NCBI GenBank assembly: GCA_029298735.1
Contig: JANSLP010000268.1
Coordinates: 1 to 44,352, forward strand
Source: Ophiostoma sp. CBS 140.51
Lineage: Eukaryota > Ascomycota > Sordariomycetes > Ophiostomatales > Ophiostomataceae
Direction of reading: 5' to 3'
Length of the DNA stretch: 44,352 nt
A model generated the notes under the pieces. That model was not told the origin of the DNA, ran no database searches, and saw only the letters and a list, made by a program, of their open reading frames with translations. Shown piece by piece: positions 10,741 through 21,233 of the stretch. How positions within the stretch are numbered: position 1 is the stretch's first letter; each line of letters begins with the position of its first letter. A program made the translations under genes and the position numbers.

Positions 10741-13062
10741 TCACATAATCTCAGTCTGAAGCAGACGCAGACGGGAGCCCGCATTGTCCGCCAGAACATT
10801 CTGGATCACAGGGACCAGATTGACACGCTCGAGCCGAGTGGCCAGCAGCTGCACATCGCGCTGGGCGGCTTCAAAGACGGCGAGCGACCGTTGGCGACTC
10901 TGTTCAAAGTTATGAGCAAGAGAGCGACGCTCACTGCCGTGGAGCGTGTCCAGGCGGTCGAGGACAGCACTGCCGCGCTGCTGGTACTCTTCGGCGACGT
11001 CTTCAATGGCCGCCTCCTTGGACTTGAGGAAGCGAAGGACGGTCTATTCCGTTAGCAGCGGACAAAATAAAACAATTTTGATGAAGAGTACCTACCTTGC
11101 ACACGTAGCTCATGATCTGGCCCGTCTCTTTGTAGGGGTCGGTTTCGTCCAGCCAAATGTCCTTGGCCGACTTTGGCTTTTCTTGCGGGTCCTGCGCACC
11201 CGCAGTAAGAAGCTTCATCATCTCGCGGGCAATACCGTCCGAGTCAATGGCTTTGAACTTGGACTCGTTGTGAGCACGCACATGGGAAAGACCGTCAAGA
11301 TGGTCTCTCGGGAGGGCCCGGGGCATTGGTTGCACATACTGCGGCTTGTCCTGGATGCGGTACTGTTGACGGTCACGCTGGCTGTCACTGCGCTGCGACG
11401 ACTGTGAATGCGCCGACTGAACCGGAGGTGCCGTGCTCTGCAGCAGCCTGGTCGTAAAGTTCGTCTTCTGCGGCTGCAACTCGTCCACCTCCATGTCCTC
11501 CACAAATGGGTCTTTGGGAACAGCCATTGGCTGCAACACCTTGCGTGCCTGAGACTCGACACGAGTTGCGTCCGGACGGTCTTTATCAGCAGATCTCTTC
11601 TTCTTCGACTCTTGGTGACGTGCTGGTGCAGCAGCGGGTGATCTCTGGCGCTTGTGATGCGAGTTTTTCTTGTCCTGCTTCCCAAGAGGTAGCACATTGT
11701 CGGTCACTGACGCCTTCCTGTCCTGTCTGCCCCGAGTCGATTCCTCACCGCCGCTGGTCATCACTTCTTTCTTCTTTCCTTTGGCTTTGCTGGACTTGAA
11801 AGCAGCAGAGTTCTTCCGAATGTACTCATCAATGCTTCGGTCGATTTCTTCTCTCTCCGCCGGTGTGGTTGTGTCATGAACGGCATGTTTGCTGTGCTTG
11901 GGAGAGGATGGGGCCGACGGCCTGGCGATAGAGTCGGGAGGGTCCATCTGGGCCACAGGCGTAGTGAAAGGTGCCGAGTTGGTGTCCGGCACAATGGCAG
12001 CATCCTCCTCTTTTTCATCGCTGCTCTCCACATCGGAGCTGATGAGAATGGGTACACGCTCACCACGCGGCCGGAGCTTCTTGGTAATGTCCTCCACGGG
12101 AGGCGGCACGTCATCAGGAATGCGGTACTCATCCTCGGGCTCATCAACAATCTTCTCCTCATTGACAACGGGAGGAGGAGGACGGGACACAGTCTTTTTC
12201 TTGGTCTCTCTGGGCTTGGCAGGCTTCTTGGGCGCGGCCGGCTTCTTGGCAGCTCTGAACCGCGGTGGAGGCTTGGTGGCCGTGGCAGGAACAGCAGGGG
12301 TTACCTCCTTGATAGCTGGCTTGGGAGGCGGCGGCATCTGGACTCTGGTCACCTTGGTGTCCGATGCAAGCGGTGTGGAGGGGGGGTCAAGGAATGACCG
12401 CTTTGCAACCCGCTTCTGGTTCTTGACCAGCTTCTTGGTCGACGGGGGGATGAGGTCGCCAAATGGACTCGGCGGCTTGGGAGCAGCCACGGGCGACGTT
12501 CCTTTGTGGCTGCTCTTCTTGTCAAACTCAACCGCAGTCTGTGGTCTGTGCATCGACTTGGGCGAGATGGGCAGCTCGTAGGGGTCGCCATTGTCCGTCT
12601 CCAGCTCCGGGACGATGTCATTCTAGATGTGTTAGAGGAACAATGACGGGACATTTGTAGGGTAGCTTCACTCACCGGCTTGTATGATTTGGAAGGACCA
12701 GGAGGTTTGCCTCTCTGGGACTCGTTCTGCGACGCCCCCTTCATGGACTTGCTCATCTTGCCATTTTTCTTGGGACGGACGTCGACGGGCGACGAGAGGT
12801 AAAAGTCGGTCATTGCGGATGTACCGGACGCATTGGATGCTTTGGACTTGGCCAGCCTGGCTGCGGGTGTGGCCTTCTTGCGCGACGACGATCCCTTGCC
12901 GTTGCCGTTTCTTTCAAGCCGCTTGTCGCCAGGAGCAGGCAGCTCAATTGGCTCGCCGTCGGTGCCAACATCAATGCCGTAAATGTCGGGCAGATCAGGC
13001 AAAAGAGCATCTTTCCACATACCGTCCGCCACGAACTGGAGGTCTTCGTCAGTGATCGACAT
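10741..13062 (-). CDS. Disordered, basic nuclear-type protein with C-terminal helical domain; function unknown
   Basis: The gene has three exons, 13062-12676, 12622-11096 and 11043-10741, all joined in phase 0, giving 738 residues. The introns are 53 nt (donor GTGAGT, branch CTAAC, acceptor CTAG) and 52 nt (donor GTAGGT, branch CTAAC, acceptor ATAG). The start at 13062 (context AAGATGTCG) is preferred to the upstream ATG-less frame. The first ~40 residues (MSITDEDLQFVADGMWKD) look conserved. The middle is proline/lysine-rich, with PAAPKKPAKP, acidic patches and possible nuclear localisation signals. The last ~120 residues, from DIWLDETDPYKETGQIM, are helical and charged (VLRFLKSKEAAIEDVAEEY), compatible with a coiled coil. 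The architecture is reminiscent of chromosome-axis or kinetochore linkers, but I do not recognise the family. Confidence 0.8.
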
Positions 13063-13461
13063 CTTGACAGTCCGGCGTAAGTGAAGAAGTGGAGACTGGG
13101 GCTTGTCGATGGTGTGTTGTTGCAATTAACCGACTACAAAAGCACAGTTGCGATGCCAGAATGAAGGGAATGAAGACGGAAAAGAAGAACGACGGGCAGA
13201 AATTCTGAAAAGGGGTAAACTGGAAAATAGGGGCGAATTCGCTGTTTTCTTGATGTTTGCGGAAGGCGCCGCCATGTTGTGTTGTGGTGAGGAAGGAACC
13301 CCCCCTTTTCTGTGTTGTTATGGAAGGTGCATGCTGGCGATGTTGACTCTTTCCGTTTTTGACCATTTCCGAGATACATCCTGAACATGATAATTCTGCG
13401 ACCGAAATTGAACTTCAATTCAGAGGCTTTCTATTTATTTTACTTTATTTCCATTTGGGAC
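13063..13461. other. Promoter region of the three-exon gene
   Basis: This lies upstream of the minus-strand gene starting at 13062 and downstream of the methyltransferase stop at 13462. It therefore holds one leader/promoter and one 3' UTR. I see no clear TATA box and no further genes. Confidence 0.45.
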
Positions 13462-14337
13462 CTACTTCCACCCAAGAGTCTCTGCCTCGGCCGACAACAA
13501 CCAAGCGTCCTCCGTCTCCGCCCACTCTTCGGCCGCCCGCACCGTCTCTGCAATCTCATCCTCTGAAATGCCTGCTTCCAACCAGTTTTGGTAGAATTGG
13601 CCACCAGGTGCCAATTGGCCCTTGGCTCGCCAGGCCAGACGAGATCGCTGCTCACGACCCGAGAACACACGCGCACCTGCACCGACAATGACCTTCCCGC
13701 CATCCGAGTCGAAGCCGGCCGCACGGAAGAGTGCTGGCGTCACGGCGCCAGAGTTGTCGCACCCCTTTGGTGCATTTTGGAGCAGGACACGACGCTGGAA
13801 GGGCACCCAAAGCCGGTCAATGGCGAGTCCGCGCGGGTAAAAGTGCTGATCGCAACCGTCGCGCGAGCCCAGCACGCCGCCCGGCTTGAGGACACGGCGC
13901 ATCTCGACGAGGGCCTGGACGGGCAAGTCGGGTGGAGGCAAGTGGCCCAGGACCTGGGAGCAGTAGACAACATCAAAAGTATTGTCAGGAAAGGGAAGTC
14001 CCTTGAGGACATCTGCATGGAGGAAGGCGACGGTGCGGTCACCTGGCTTGCCGACGGTGCCATCATCCGGGTGAAGGGGAATGTTGTTATCCGTAGCGAC
14101 CTCGCGGGCTTTCACAAGAACCTCGGATGCAATGTCGACACCAACAACAGCACCTTCAGAAGCGTACTTCAAGAAGCCCGTAGTGATGGTACCCGGACCA
14201 CAACCGACGTCGAGGACGTAGTCAGTGGCCTTGATGTAGGGCACGAGGAAGCCAGCATCGGCATCGGCACGGCGGCGCAAATGCGTGGAGAGCGTGTGCT
14301 CAGTGTAGCCGTGCGTGTACTTGAACTCGTGGGCCAT
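13462..14337 (-). CDS. Class I SAM-dependent methyltransferase (UbiE/COQ5-like)
   Basis: This 291-residue single-exon protein carries a Rossmann-type SAM-binding fold. Motif I is VLDVGCGPG (41-49). The acidic residue that holds the ribose is D68 in VVGVDIA. The adenine-contacting segment is FLHADVLKGLPFP (105-117), followed by FDVVYCSQVLGHL and the post-motif MRRVLKPGGVL (146-156). The family includes COQ5/UbiE and many small-molecule methyltransferases of fungi; the substrate cannot be read from sequence. The start ATG at 14337 has a good context and opens MAHEFKYTHGYTEHT, typical of cytosolic fungal members, with no mitochondrial presequence. That argues against it being COQ5 itself. A TATA-like CATAAATA lies on the minus strand at 14457-14464. 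Confidence 0.88.
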   Translation of the reverse strand: MAHEFKYTHGYTEHTLSTHLRRRADADAGFLVPYIKATDYVLDVGCGPGTITTGFLKYASEGAVVGVDIASEVLVKAREVATDNNIPLHPDDGTVGKPGDRTVAFLHADVLKGLPFPDNTFDVVYCSQVLGHLPPPDLPVQALVEMRRVLKPGGVLGSRDGCDQHFYPRGLAIDRLWVPFQRRVLLQNAPKGCDNSGAVTPALFRAAGFDSDGGKVIVGAGARVFSGREQRSRLAWRAKGQLAPGGQFYQNWLEAGISEDEIAETVRAAEEWAETEDAWLLSAEAETLGWK

Positions 14338-15139
14338 GGTGAACTGAAGTCAGGGATATTTGGTATGTGATTTGCAAATGCTGGAGTGAAGGTTCCTGAT
14401 GATGTGAGATAAGATGATGCCTGGACTCTTTGTCTTTCGGCAAGGCAGCAACTCAGTATTTATGCTCGTGGGATAATTCTATCTGGAGGAAGTCTGTGTA
14501 TTTGTTTCTGATTTTATCCTTTTACTTTCCTATCTGACACGTTCAGCTCAGGGGAGCTTTTGACCAAGCAATCGGTAGCCCGGATGGTGCCATTTGGCGA
14601 CAGCTACACGGCATAGCTCCAGGTACAGGGACAGCTACAGCTGCCGGTCCCCTCCCTACGTCACTCGGAGTTAGAGCTAAAATGCCACTCCCGCACCACC
14701 GCATCCACTGTTTAGGACTTGGCAGCCCGCCACTTCCACAGCTGCTAGGACTTACACGCGCTTCTAGGACTGCATCTCGGCCGACAATATGTGCTTGAAA
14801 CACGCGTCATGTCTTCTAGATCATCTCTTGTTGATTATGGTGTGTTTTAAATTGACAAATGGGACGAAGCTTAATTTTGTTGATATTTATAGATTGCGGT
14901 TTCTTCTACTTGAAGCTCGCCGCCGGAGTTCACGGAGTTCGCAAACGACATGACATATGCAAATAGGACTTGTTCTTGTTCACTGAGTCGTGCACTCTGT
15001 ATTTAGTGACGTTCATATTTAAAATAATACTAACAAAGGTACATTCTATGTGTTGCAGAAAATCAGAAGATAAAATGATAAACAGAAAAGACAGTTAATA
15101 ACCCCCCCCCACGTCATCATCTAGGACTCCCTCCTCGTC
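14338..15139. other. Intergenic region with short TAGGACT/CAGCTAC word repeats
   Basis: It holds the methyltransferase promoter (with the TATA-like element at 14457-14464) and the 3' flank of the hydrolase gene. Between 14580 and 14770 the words ACAGCTAC and TAGGACT recur. A C10 run lies just 3' of the hydrolase gene near 15102. I see no gene. Confidence 0.45.
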
Positions 15140-16495
15140 TTAACGGCGGTCAACACGGTTAGCAATGACATTGTCGAACCAGTCATAGATGAGTCCATTG
15201 ACACGATCCATGGCACCCACGTGGCAGTGGTTCTGTGCCGCATCGGCTGCCGTCAAGTAATTGTAGCTTGCCAGACCGGGACGCAGAGCATCCCGCACCT
15301 TCTCGGGCTGGTTGGGGAAGAAGATGTCCTCGGACGGTGCCCCAATCCACACAGGGCACGTCACCTGTTGGGCCAGACCGCCATCCAGAGTCATGGGCTC
15401 CGCCTTGCGCAAGAACTCACTGACCGTGTCAACGTCAAAGCTCCACACACCCTGCTGCAGACTCCAAAGCGTTTCCGTGGGCGCCATGCCCGAGTCCAGG
15501 TAGTAGTTGACCTCGGCGTCAAAGGCCGAGTAGTTGCCAGCATCCCACAGATCCTTGACTTGACCCTCGAGCGTGTTGTAGTACGGTTCAAAGACGCTGT
15601 ACAGACCGTCGACGGCAAAGACAGCGGCCAGGCGGTGCTCAAACGCAGCAGCACGGGCAGCGAGAAAGCCGCCCATGGAGTAGCCAAATAGGCCGAGCTT
15701 GCTGCCATCGACTTCGGGGCGGGCACCCGAAAGAAGATAATCGACGACTGGGGTGACCACCGTTTCCCACTCCGTAATGAAGCCCAGGTTCTGCTCACGA
15801 CGGACAGTCGGCTGACCGGGACCCTCGTAGGTGATGACATTGTAGCCACGCGCAAGAGCGTCAAAGCCAGTGGCGTGCAGCATCTCTTCTTGGGCGCCAT
15901 CGTACCCATTACCCAAAATAACAGTAGGACGCAGGTTGGTGGCGTTGGCACCCTCGGCACGGTAGTAGATGCAGGGGATCGAGAAGTTTCCGCTTGCGGC
16001 CTGCAGTGTGATGCGTTCACCCGGGATGGGCAGAAGGGCAATGGCGCTGTTAAAGGCGGCCGTCTGATTGGCCCAGAATGTTGTGAGGCGCGGATCAGAG
16101 CCGTTGCCGTGCAGATAAAAGTCGGCAGACCGGAAGTAGGTCGAAGCCCGGAAGAAGGCGTTGCGGGCCGTCACGGGGTCCAGAGTGGCATTGATGGCCT
16201 GGGCCTGGGAATAAACGTGGTTGGCCAGCTTGTTAAAGGCGCCCGAGAAGCTTTCGAGATTGCCAGGGATGATGCTACCAGCAGCTTGCAGGACTTCGCC
16301 AGTATCGGCACCAAATGAACGGGACAGACTGGCCGTGCGGAGCAGCTCGTAAGAGAAGGAGTCGTCACTGCTGAGGGGAAGCTGCGTAGAGTTGGTGGCG
16401 TTGTTGGTGGCAGTCGATTTGGGAACGACAGCGGCCGATGCAGAGGCTACCAGAGCAGCGACCAAAAGGCCTTTGAGAGACTTGGATGTGGTCAT
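15140..16495 (-). CDS. Secreted alpha/beta hydrolase (acyl-peptidase/FrsA-like)
   Basis: This single-exon protein has 451 residues. Residues 1-21 form a signal peptide (Lys-containing start, LLVAALVASASA core, likely cut after ASA). N-glycosylation sequons are frequent. The N-terminal helical cap (40-160) and the hydrolase domain resemble fungal alpha/beta hydrolases related to 2,6-dihydropseudooxynicotine hydrolase and FrsA-type esterases. The nucleophile elbow is GYSMGG (S273). The acid is probably D390 in APSEDIFF. The histidine is H425 or H423 in QNHCHVG. The oxyanion strand is ILGNGYDG (193-200). Cleavage of a C-C, ester or amide bond in an extracellular substrate is likely, but the substrate is unknown. 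A canonical TATA box lies about 185 nt upstream. Confidence 0.88.
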   Translation of the reverse strand: MTTSKSLKGLLVAALVASASAAVVPKSTATNNATNSTQLPLSSDDSFSYELLRTASLSRSFGADTGEVLQAAGSIIPGNLESFSGAFNKLANHVYSQAQAINATLDPVTARNAFFRASTYFRSADFYLHGNGSDPRLTTFWANQTAAFNSAIALLPIPGERITLQAASGNFSIPCIYYRAEGANATNLRPTVILGNGYDGAQEEMLHATGFDALARGYNVITYEGPGQPTVRREQNLGFITEWETVVTPVVDYLLSGARPEVDGSKLGLFGYSMGGFLAARAAAFEHRLAAVFAVDGLYSVFEPYYNTLEGQVKDLWDAGNYSAFDAEVNYYLDSGMAPTETLWSLQQGVWSFDVDTVSEFLRKAEPMTLDGGLAQQVTCPVWIGAPSEDIFFPNQPEKVRDALRPGLASYNYLTAADAAQNHCHVGAMDRVNGLIYDWFDNVIANRVDRR

Positions 16496-17918
16496 TATGG
16501 AAGTGATGAATTGGTGTATGAAGGGTGAAGCAGTGTTGCTGATTGAAGTGGTGAAGATGCTTGGGATATTGTTGGGCTTTGATATGTGATTAAGGGATGA
16601 AGATGTTGAAGCAAGGTGAAGTGTGATGAAGATGATAAGACAAGAATTAAATCAAAGCCCAAGTGGAAGACAATGCTTGTATTTATATCCATTTTGATAT
16701 CCATCTTGACTCTTCTTCATGGCGATGTCTTTCGCTCTGCTTGATGCCGTCTCGCCCTTTCTGACCAAATTAGGAAAAGAGCATCACAGGTCGTGGTCGT
16801 GATCGTTTAAGGTCATCGTCACAAAAATACACAGCTAGGTACTGCGGCCTTACCGAGAGAAAGTCTTTGTGGAACCCTCGGAGAATAAACAAGGCTGATG
16901 CCCTGGTGAACGGCAAGACAAGAATAAGCTTCTTCTTGGTCACTTCTGCCTGTCGATCTCCCAACACATCCAGCGCCATAGCCGTTCTTTTCAATGGTCC
17001 GGTCAAGTTTAGAATAGAATAAGCTTCCAATACCCACTCTTGCATTCATACGGTCCGAGTGTCTTCCTAAATAGGATATTCCGGGCAATTTCAAAAAGTA
17101 CCGTCGAAGACGAAGGGCGCAAAACCGGGGAAAGCGTCGTGTATTCATGACTCGACGCCGGTTAATAGATCTTTATCGCCCTAGCAGTCTTTACAAGTCA
17201 TTTGCAGTCCAAGTCTTTTGTTTTTGTCCATATTTTCTCGTTTTTGTCGTACACGCCGGCCAACGTTTGGTGATGCATCTTTGTTGTTCTCGCTGCTGAC
17301 AGGATGGAAACAGGCTCAGTGATGTAGCACAGTGTGTTAGTGCTGAGAAGCTACAGATGCCGACAGGAACGAGACGAGCTACGGGAAGGACGGACCCACA
17401 ATGTTCAAATGTGGTCCGAGTGCCTTCCTATTCAGGTTAAGAGCTCACCCCCCACAGCTCTTGCCTTGCAGGGCAGGAGGACAGGGACACAGGACAGAAA
17501 GACATCAGCCTTCCTCGTTCTTGCCGTTTGACATCGACAAACACGAACAAAAGAAGGCAGGCGCAGTCGGCTACATCTTTCTGCCTGGACAACCCCTTTC
17601 CCCCCTTTCCTATTTGTTCTGACAACTTCTGTTCATCCAATCTCAATCTCGCATCTCGCATCCCGCACTTCTTTCTCGCTCTTCGCTCTCGTATTCAACA
17701 ATGCTCCACGACGCAATGCGAGAACGAGCCATCATCCACGACCACGTTTCCTCGACCCACCCCATCTTCGAACAGGTTACATAACATTTCTTAACGCAAC
17801 ATACACGAGCATCAATGCACATCCACTCTCTAGCCTCGCCTTTTGACCTTTTGGCCTTGTCATTTGCCCATTTTCCACCTTTCGTCATTTCGTTTCGTTC
17901 CCTGGCGATTTGCACACA
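16496..17918. other. Divergent promoter region with a diverged 25-bp direct repeat
   Basis: This lies between the divergently transcribed hydrolase (minus) and the Zn2Cys6 gene (plus). It contains the hydrolase TATA box and a pyrimidine-rich leader before 17919. A diverged direct repeat shares the words GTCCGAGTG and CTTCCTA, at 17052-17078 and 17413-17437. No gene is recognised. Confidence 0.45.
16680..16687 (-). promoter_or_regulatory. TATA box of the secreted hydrolase
   Basis: The minus strand reads TATAAATA about 185 nt upstream of the hydrolase ATG, in an AT-rich surrounding. This is a consensus TATA element at a plausible distance. Confidence 0.5.
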
Positions 17919-19658
17919 ATGGACGACGTTACAATAAATGAAGTATCGGGGGGGGAGGAGACTCACTCGTGTCGACCTTGCCGCCCATGTATACTTGGTC
18001 GGCTTCAGGTGAGTTATTGTGGCACTACAATGTGCACTACCATACCGCAGGATGCCAACCACAGGACGTCATATATGGAGACATCTGCTAACATTGTCTA
18101 CTTCTTTCTTCTTTCCCAGTGCGACTTGGCCTTGCCAGTCTGCTCACAATGCACGCAGTCAAATCGGATGTGCACAGGTTTCGGCCGCACTCTGATCTAT
18201 AAGTTTACATGGACGAGCAGGACTAGCGACCAACTTGACGAGCCTCGAGTGATCAATGTGGAACTCGACCTGGCAAACACCTTGATCAACACCCTCTCCG
18301 AACAAGAGCACTACATTGGCCTCTTTTGGGAATATTATCTCCCCAACGGTCACCAGTTTTCTGACGAAGCCTGCGGCTACACGACATGCGGCTGGACGCG
18401 GATAGCGCAGGACTTATGCTCTAACTCTACCGGTTGGAATGACTCAGCGAGCTGTATCCGCGTCGTTCGCCTCGCCATTATCGCCAACAGTTTGTGCATG
18501 ATTGGCAACCAGTACCAAGAGACACATACTGTTGAGTACGGCTACCAAGCGTACGGGACAGCACTGAAGCAGATGCGGAACATTCTGATGCAGAAAATGC
18601 TGACACAAGGAGCCATCCCTCTCACGGATCAAGAGAAGCTCATTCTCCTTATCGGCGCGCGACTTCTTACAGTGTTCACAATCCTTTTCCAGCGCGGGAG
18701 GCTCATAGAGACTTCGACAGATCAGAGTGAAGCTTGGGTTAATCTCAATGCCGGCGAAATGACTCTGCTGTTGTCGAGAGAGCCGGAAGCATACCAGAAC
18801 GGCAATGCGCATCAAATCTTTGTCGACACCCGCCTCCACCTTATCATACCATACCTCATTCCCATGCGGCGGCCGCGGTTGTTGACCCACGAAAGCTGGA
18901 TGGAGGTGCCATGGGAAGTTGTTCCCAAGACCCCAATGGACCGCCTTGTTGATCTCATTGGACTACTGCCTACGCTGGTTGAAGACCTGCATGCCGCGCA
19001 GTCAGGACCGGTCATTTGTTTGGTTGATAAAGTCGTCTTGACGCCTGTGATGAAGCTGCGGTTCGATGCGTTGGTCGCCAAGTTGCAGAGTTGGCGTAAT
19101 GAGATCGTGCCGGGACTCGGAATGGAGGAGCTGTTTCTGAGCCAGAGGACAAGGGCGTCGAATAAGAGAAAGAGGGACCCTGAAGCCGAAGGCTCCTCTT
19201 CAACTCGCCCGCAACTTCAAACCTCGACCTCAACCTCAACCTCAACGCCGGACCTCGACGTGGCCAAGGCACATGCGCTGGTCCTCTTTTGGGCCACCTG
19301 TCTCCTTTATGCCAGGAAGTATGCAGACTTCACCTTCGAGGACATCGACGTGCTCCCACCGCTTCTTAATGTGCGTGCCAATCGCTACAATATGCTCAGG
19401 GTCCTGGCGAATGTCCACTTCTCGCCACGTGGCAGAAACAAAGGCGGCTGGTTTGGTATTAATGTTGCCCTCTTCCCACTACGCGTGGCCATGGCAACAG
19501 TTCCTTGCAGCATCGATGACAAGGACTACAAAAACAAATTCCCGCTATCGCCCGCCGAGTCCAAGCTAATGGAGAGCATCTACACGGAGTGCAAAGCGCG
19601 TGGCGTCGCGAGTTTCATCGACAGCATAAGCCAATACTTGTCGACCGAAGCAAACTAG
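17919..19658 (+). CDS. Zn2Cys6 fungal transcription factor (Upc2-like architecture)
   Basis: The gene has two exons, 17919-18008 and 18120-19658, giving 542 residues. Splicing the 111-nt intron (donor GTGAGT, branch GCTAAC, acceptor CCCAG) rebuilds a textbook zinc cluster: cysteines spaced C-X2-C-X6-C-X6-C-X2-C-X6-C, starting at C21 (CRPC, then CDLALPVC and CSQC). The rest matches the fungal transcription-factor domain family PF11951 found in Upc2-type and related regulators. It opens with TLINTLSEQEHYIGLFWEYY, a typical helical start. The protein is expected to be nuclear and to bind DNA as a dimer; target genes are unknown. The ATG at 17919 is the only sensible start, because the upstream in-frame codon is TTG. 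The intron is a multiple of three and stop-free, so retention would keep the frame (see findings). A G8 run lies just before the cluster. Confidence 0.87.
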   Translation: MDDVTINEVSGGEETHSCRPCRPCILGRLQVSYCGTTMCTTIPQDANHRTSYMETSANIVYFFLLSQCDLALPVCSQCTQSNRMCTGFGRTLIYKFTWTSRTSDQLDEPRVINVELDLANTLINTLSEQEHYIGLFWEYYLPNGHQFSDEACGYTTCGWTRIAQDLCSNSTGWNDSASCIRVVRLAIIANSLCMIGNQYQETHTVEYGYQAYGTALKQMRNILMQKMLTQGAIPLTDQEKLILLIGARLLTVFTILFQRGRLIETSTDQSEAWVNLNAGEMTLLLSREPEAYQNGNAHQIFVDTRLHLIIPYLIPMRRPRLLTHESWMEVPWEVVPKTPMDRLVDLIGLLPTLVEDLHAAQSGPVICLVDKVVLTPVMKLRFDALVAKLQSWRNEIVPGLGMEELFLSQRTRASNKRKRDPEAEGSSSTRPQLQTSTSTSTSTPDLDVAKAHALVLFWATCLLYARKYADFTFEDIDVLPPLLNVRANRYNMLRVLANVHFSPRGRNKGGWFGINVALFPLRVAMATVPCSIDDKDYKNKFPLSPAESKLMESIYTECKARGVASFIDSISQYLSTEAN

Positions 19659-21233
19659 CAGTCTTTGCTGCAGACATGAGACTGGAGACTGAAGACTGAA
19701 GACTGGAGACTTGAGGACGCTGCACGACACACGACACACGAACACGAATGAGAGCTCGTCCAATGGGAAGTGTTTGCATCTTGTGAAGTGCGCCGTCAGT
19801 GGCTCAGTGGGCAGACGGAGTCCATGGTCAAGGTCAACCCTGCACGGTATCCACATGAGCTATGAGGTGACCGACACCGAGCACCGCTGCCGGGAAAGTG
19901 TTCACGAGACCGCGGCCGTGGATAGGGAAAAGTCGGTAAGAGTTCAGGCTCTCGCCGAATTATTTACAGATTTTTATGGGTATGATTATCATGGTAATTA
20001 GACATGAAAAAAGGTTATTGAAACAAACGTTGGAGATCACCATTCACATCATTGCCTAACTTTATACTTTAGGTAGCCAATACAGAGACTCTTTCTCCCA
20101 TCTTTCCACCATCCAGCGACGTGAGCCCAAGAGAATCAATGTGCGCTTTCAATTGCAAGAGTCTGATCAAATACTCATTTCCCCCTCGTTCTCTTCCGCT
20201 CGACCCCCATTTTGAAGAATTGAAGGGTCTCGCGCGGCTGGCTAGGCCGAATTCGGCATGGACCTCGATGCAACAGCGTCGATGGCGTGATTGACTAGCG
20301 ACGCACACCATTAAAACCCCAGACTTTGGATGGTCTTTTGGTGGTCTTTGGCGGCTTTTTGGCAGTCTTTGGGCGGTCGTTTGACGGATTTTGCGATGGC
20401 CCATGCCGTCCTGGACCGTCCTGGACCGTCCTGGGCCGCCATGGACCCTTTCTGGTCCCATTTTGGCTTGGGACGAAGCGGATGGCCGGTCGTCGGTGCC
20501 TTTTCTACCTCCACCGATGCCTCTCAAAATATGGTCATTTTATTGCTCATCGCCAGCAGAGTCTCCAACAAAGTCAGAACCCGAGAATTGGGATGGCTGG
20601 ACGAGTGCACTGAGTGGAAGCAGCTCTTTGTCTCCTCGCGCCGGGTCAATTGCGCAAAGCTCCGGGAAATAAAATAAAATCAAATAAGAAAGGGTAAAAA
20701 GAAGAAAAGGAAAAGTCACAAAAAGTCGCAAAGGCGGAGAAGACGAGAAAGGCGAGACGAGGTCTGCAGGGTCTGGGCGTGGGGAGAGCTCTTATTCTGG
20801 CAGAATTTTCCCGTCTTTTCTTTCTCTTGCGCGAAGCTCGCGTCTTCTTCCCCCCCGACCCATTGCTACGTTGTCCTGCAATCCTGCAGTCCTGTCATAC
20901 ATCTCACATCTTGCGTCTGCCGTTTTTACGTCTATTTTCTGTTTTCTGTTGTCGACCAGCTCAGTCCTCTTCTCCGACCAAAGAGACTGTCTTTCTCTTC
21001 TTTCTCCTGCACTTGCACCTTTCTTTACTTGTGTTGTGCGGCTCGCGCCCTGTGTGTTTTCTTTGATACCCTTTCCACCCTTTCCATTCCTCCTCCCTCC
21101 GCCCCTTGCTTCCGTCTTCCCGCTCTTCTAGATTATTTTTGCATTCTTACTTACTCGAGGTTTCTCTTTTTTTGTGGTTCTTTTACTTCTTCAGCCTGAT
21201 TGGCCTCCCATGCCCTTACATTACACCTTCAAT
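19659..21233. other. Intergenic region and long pyrimidine-rich leader of the BTB gene
   Basis: At 19680-19712 there is a GACTGAAGACTGGAGACT-type microsatellite. A period-10 low-complexity array lies at 20322-20436. From 20800 to 21233 the plus strand is strongly pyrimidine-rich (CT tracts), typical of a fungal promoter/5' UTR. No convincing gene. Confidence 0.5.
20322..20436. repeat. Degenerate period-10 array
   Basis: Read on the minus strand, the first half repeats units like CCAAAGACCA. The second half (20407-20436) is CGTCCTGGAC twice plus CGTCCTGGGC on the plus strand. The minus-strand units resemble the CCAAAGCCAC array at 40480-40520. Confidence 0.6.

Noticed and set aside
17270..17345. 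C/D box snoRNA-like pattern (TGATG and CTGA words)
   Set aside because: C boxes do not match RTGATGA, no terminal stem, spacing is poor.
21210..21233. Upstream in-frame ATG for the BTB gene
   Set aside because: Possible, but MSKIYEIDPE is the typical family start.
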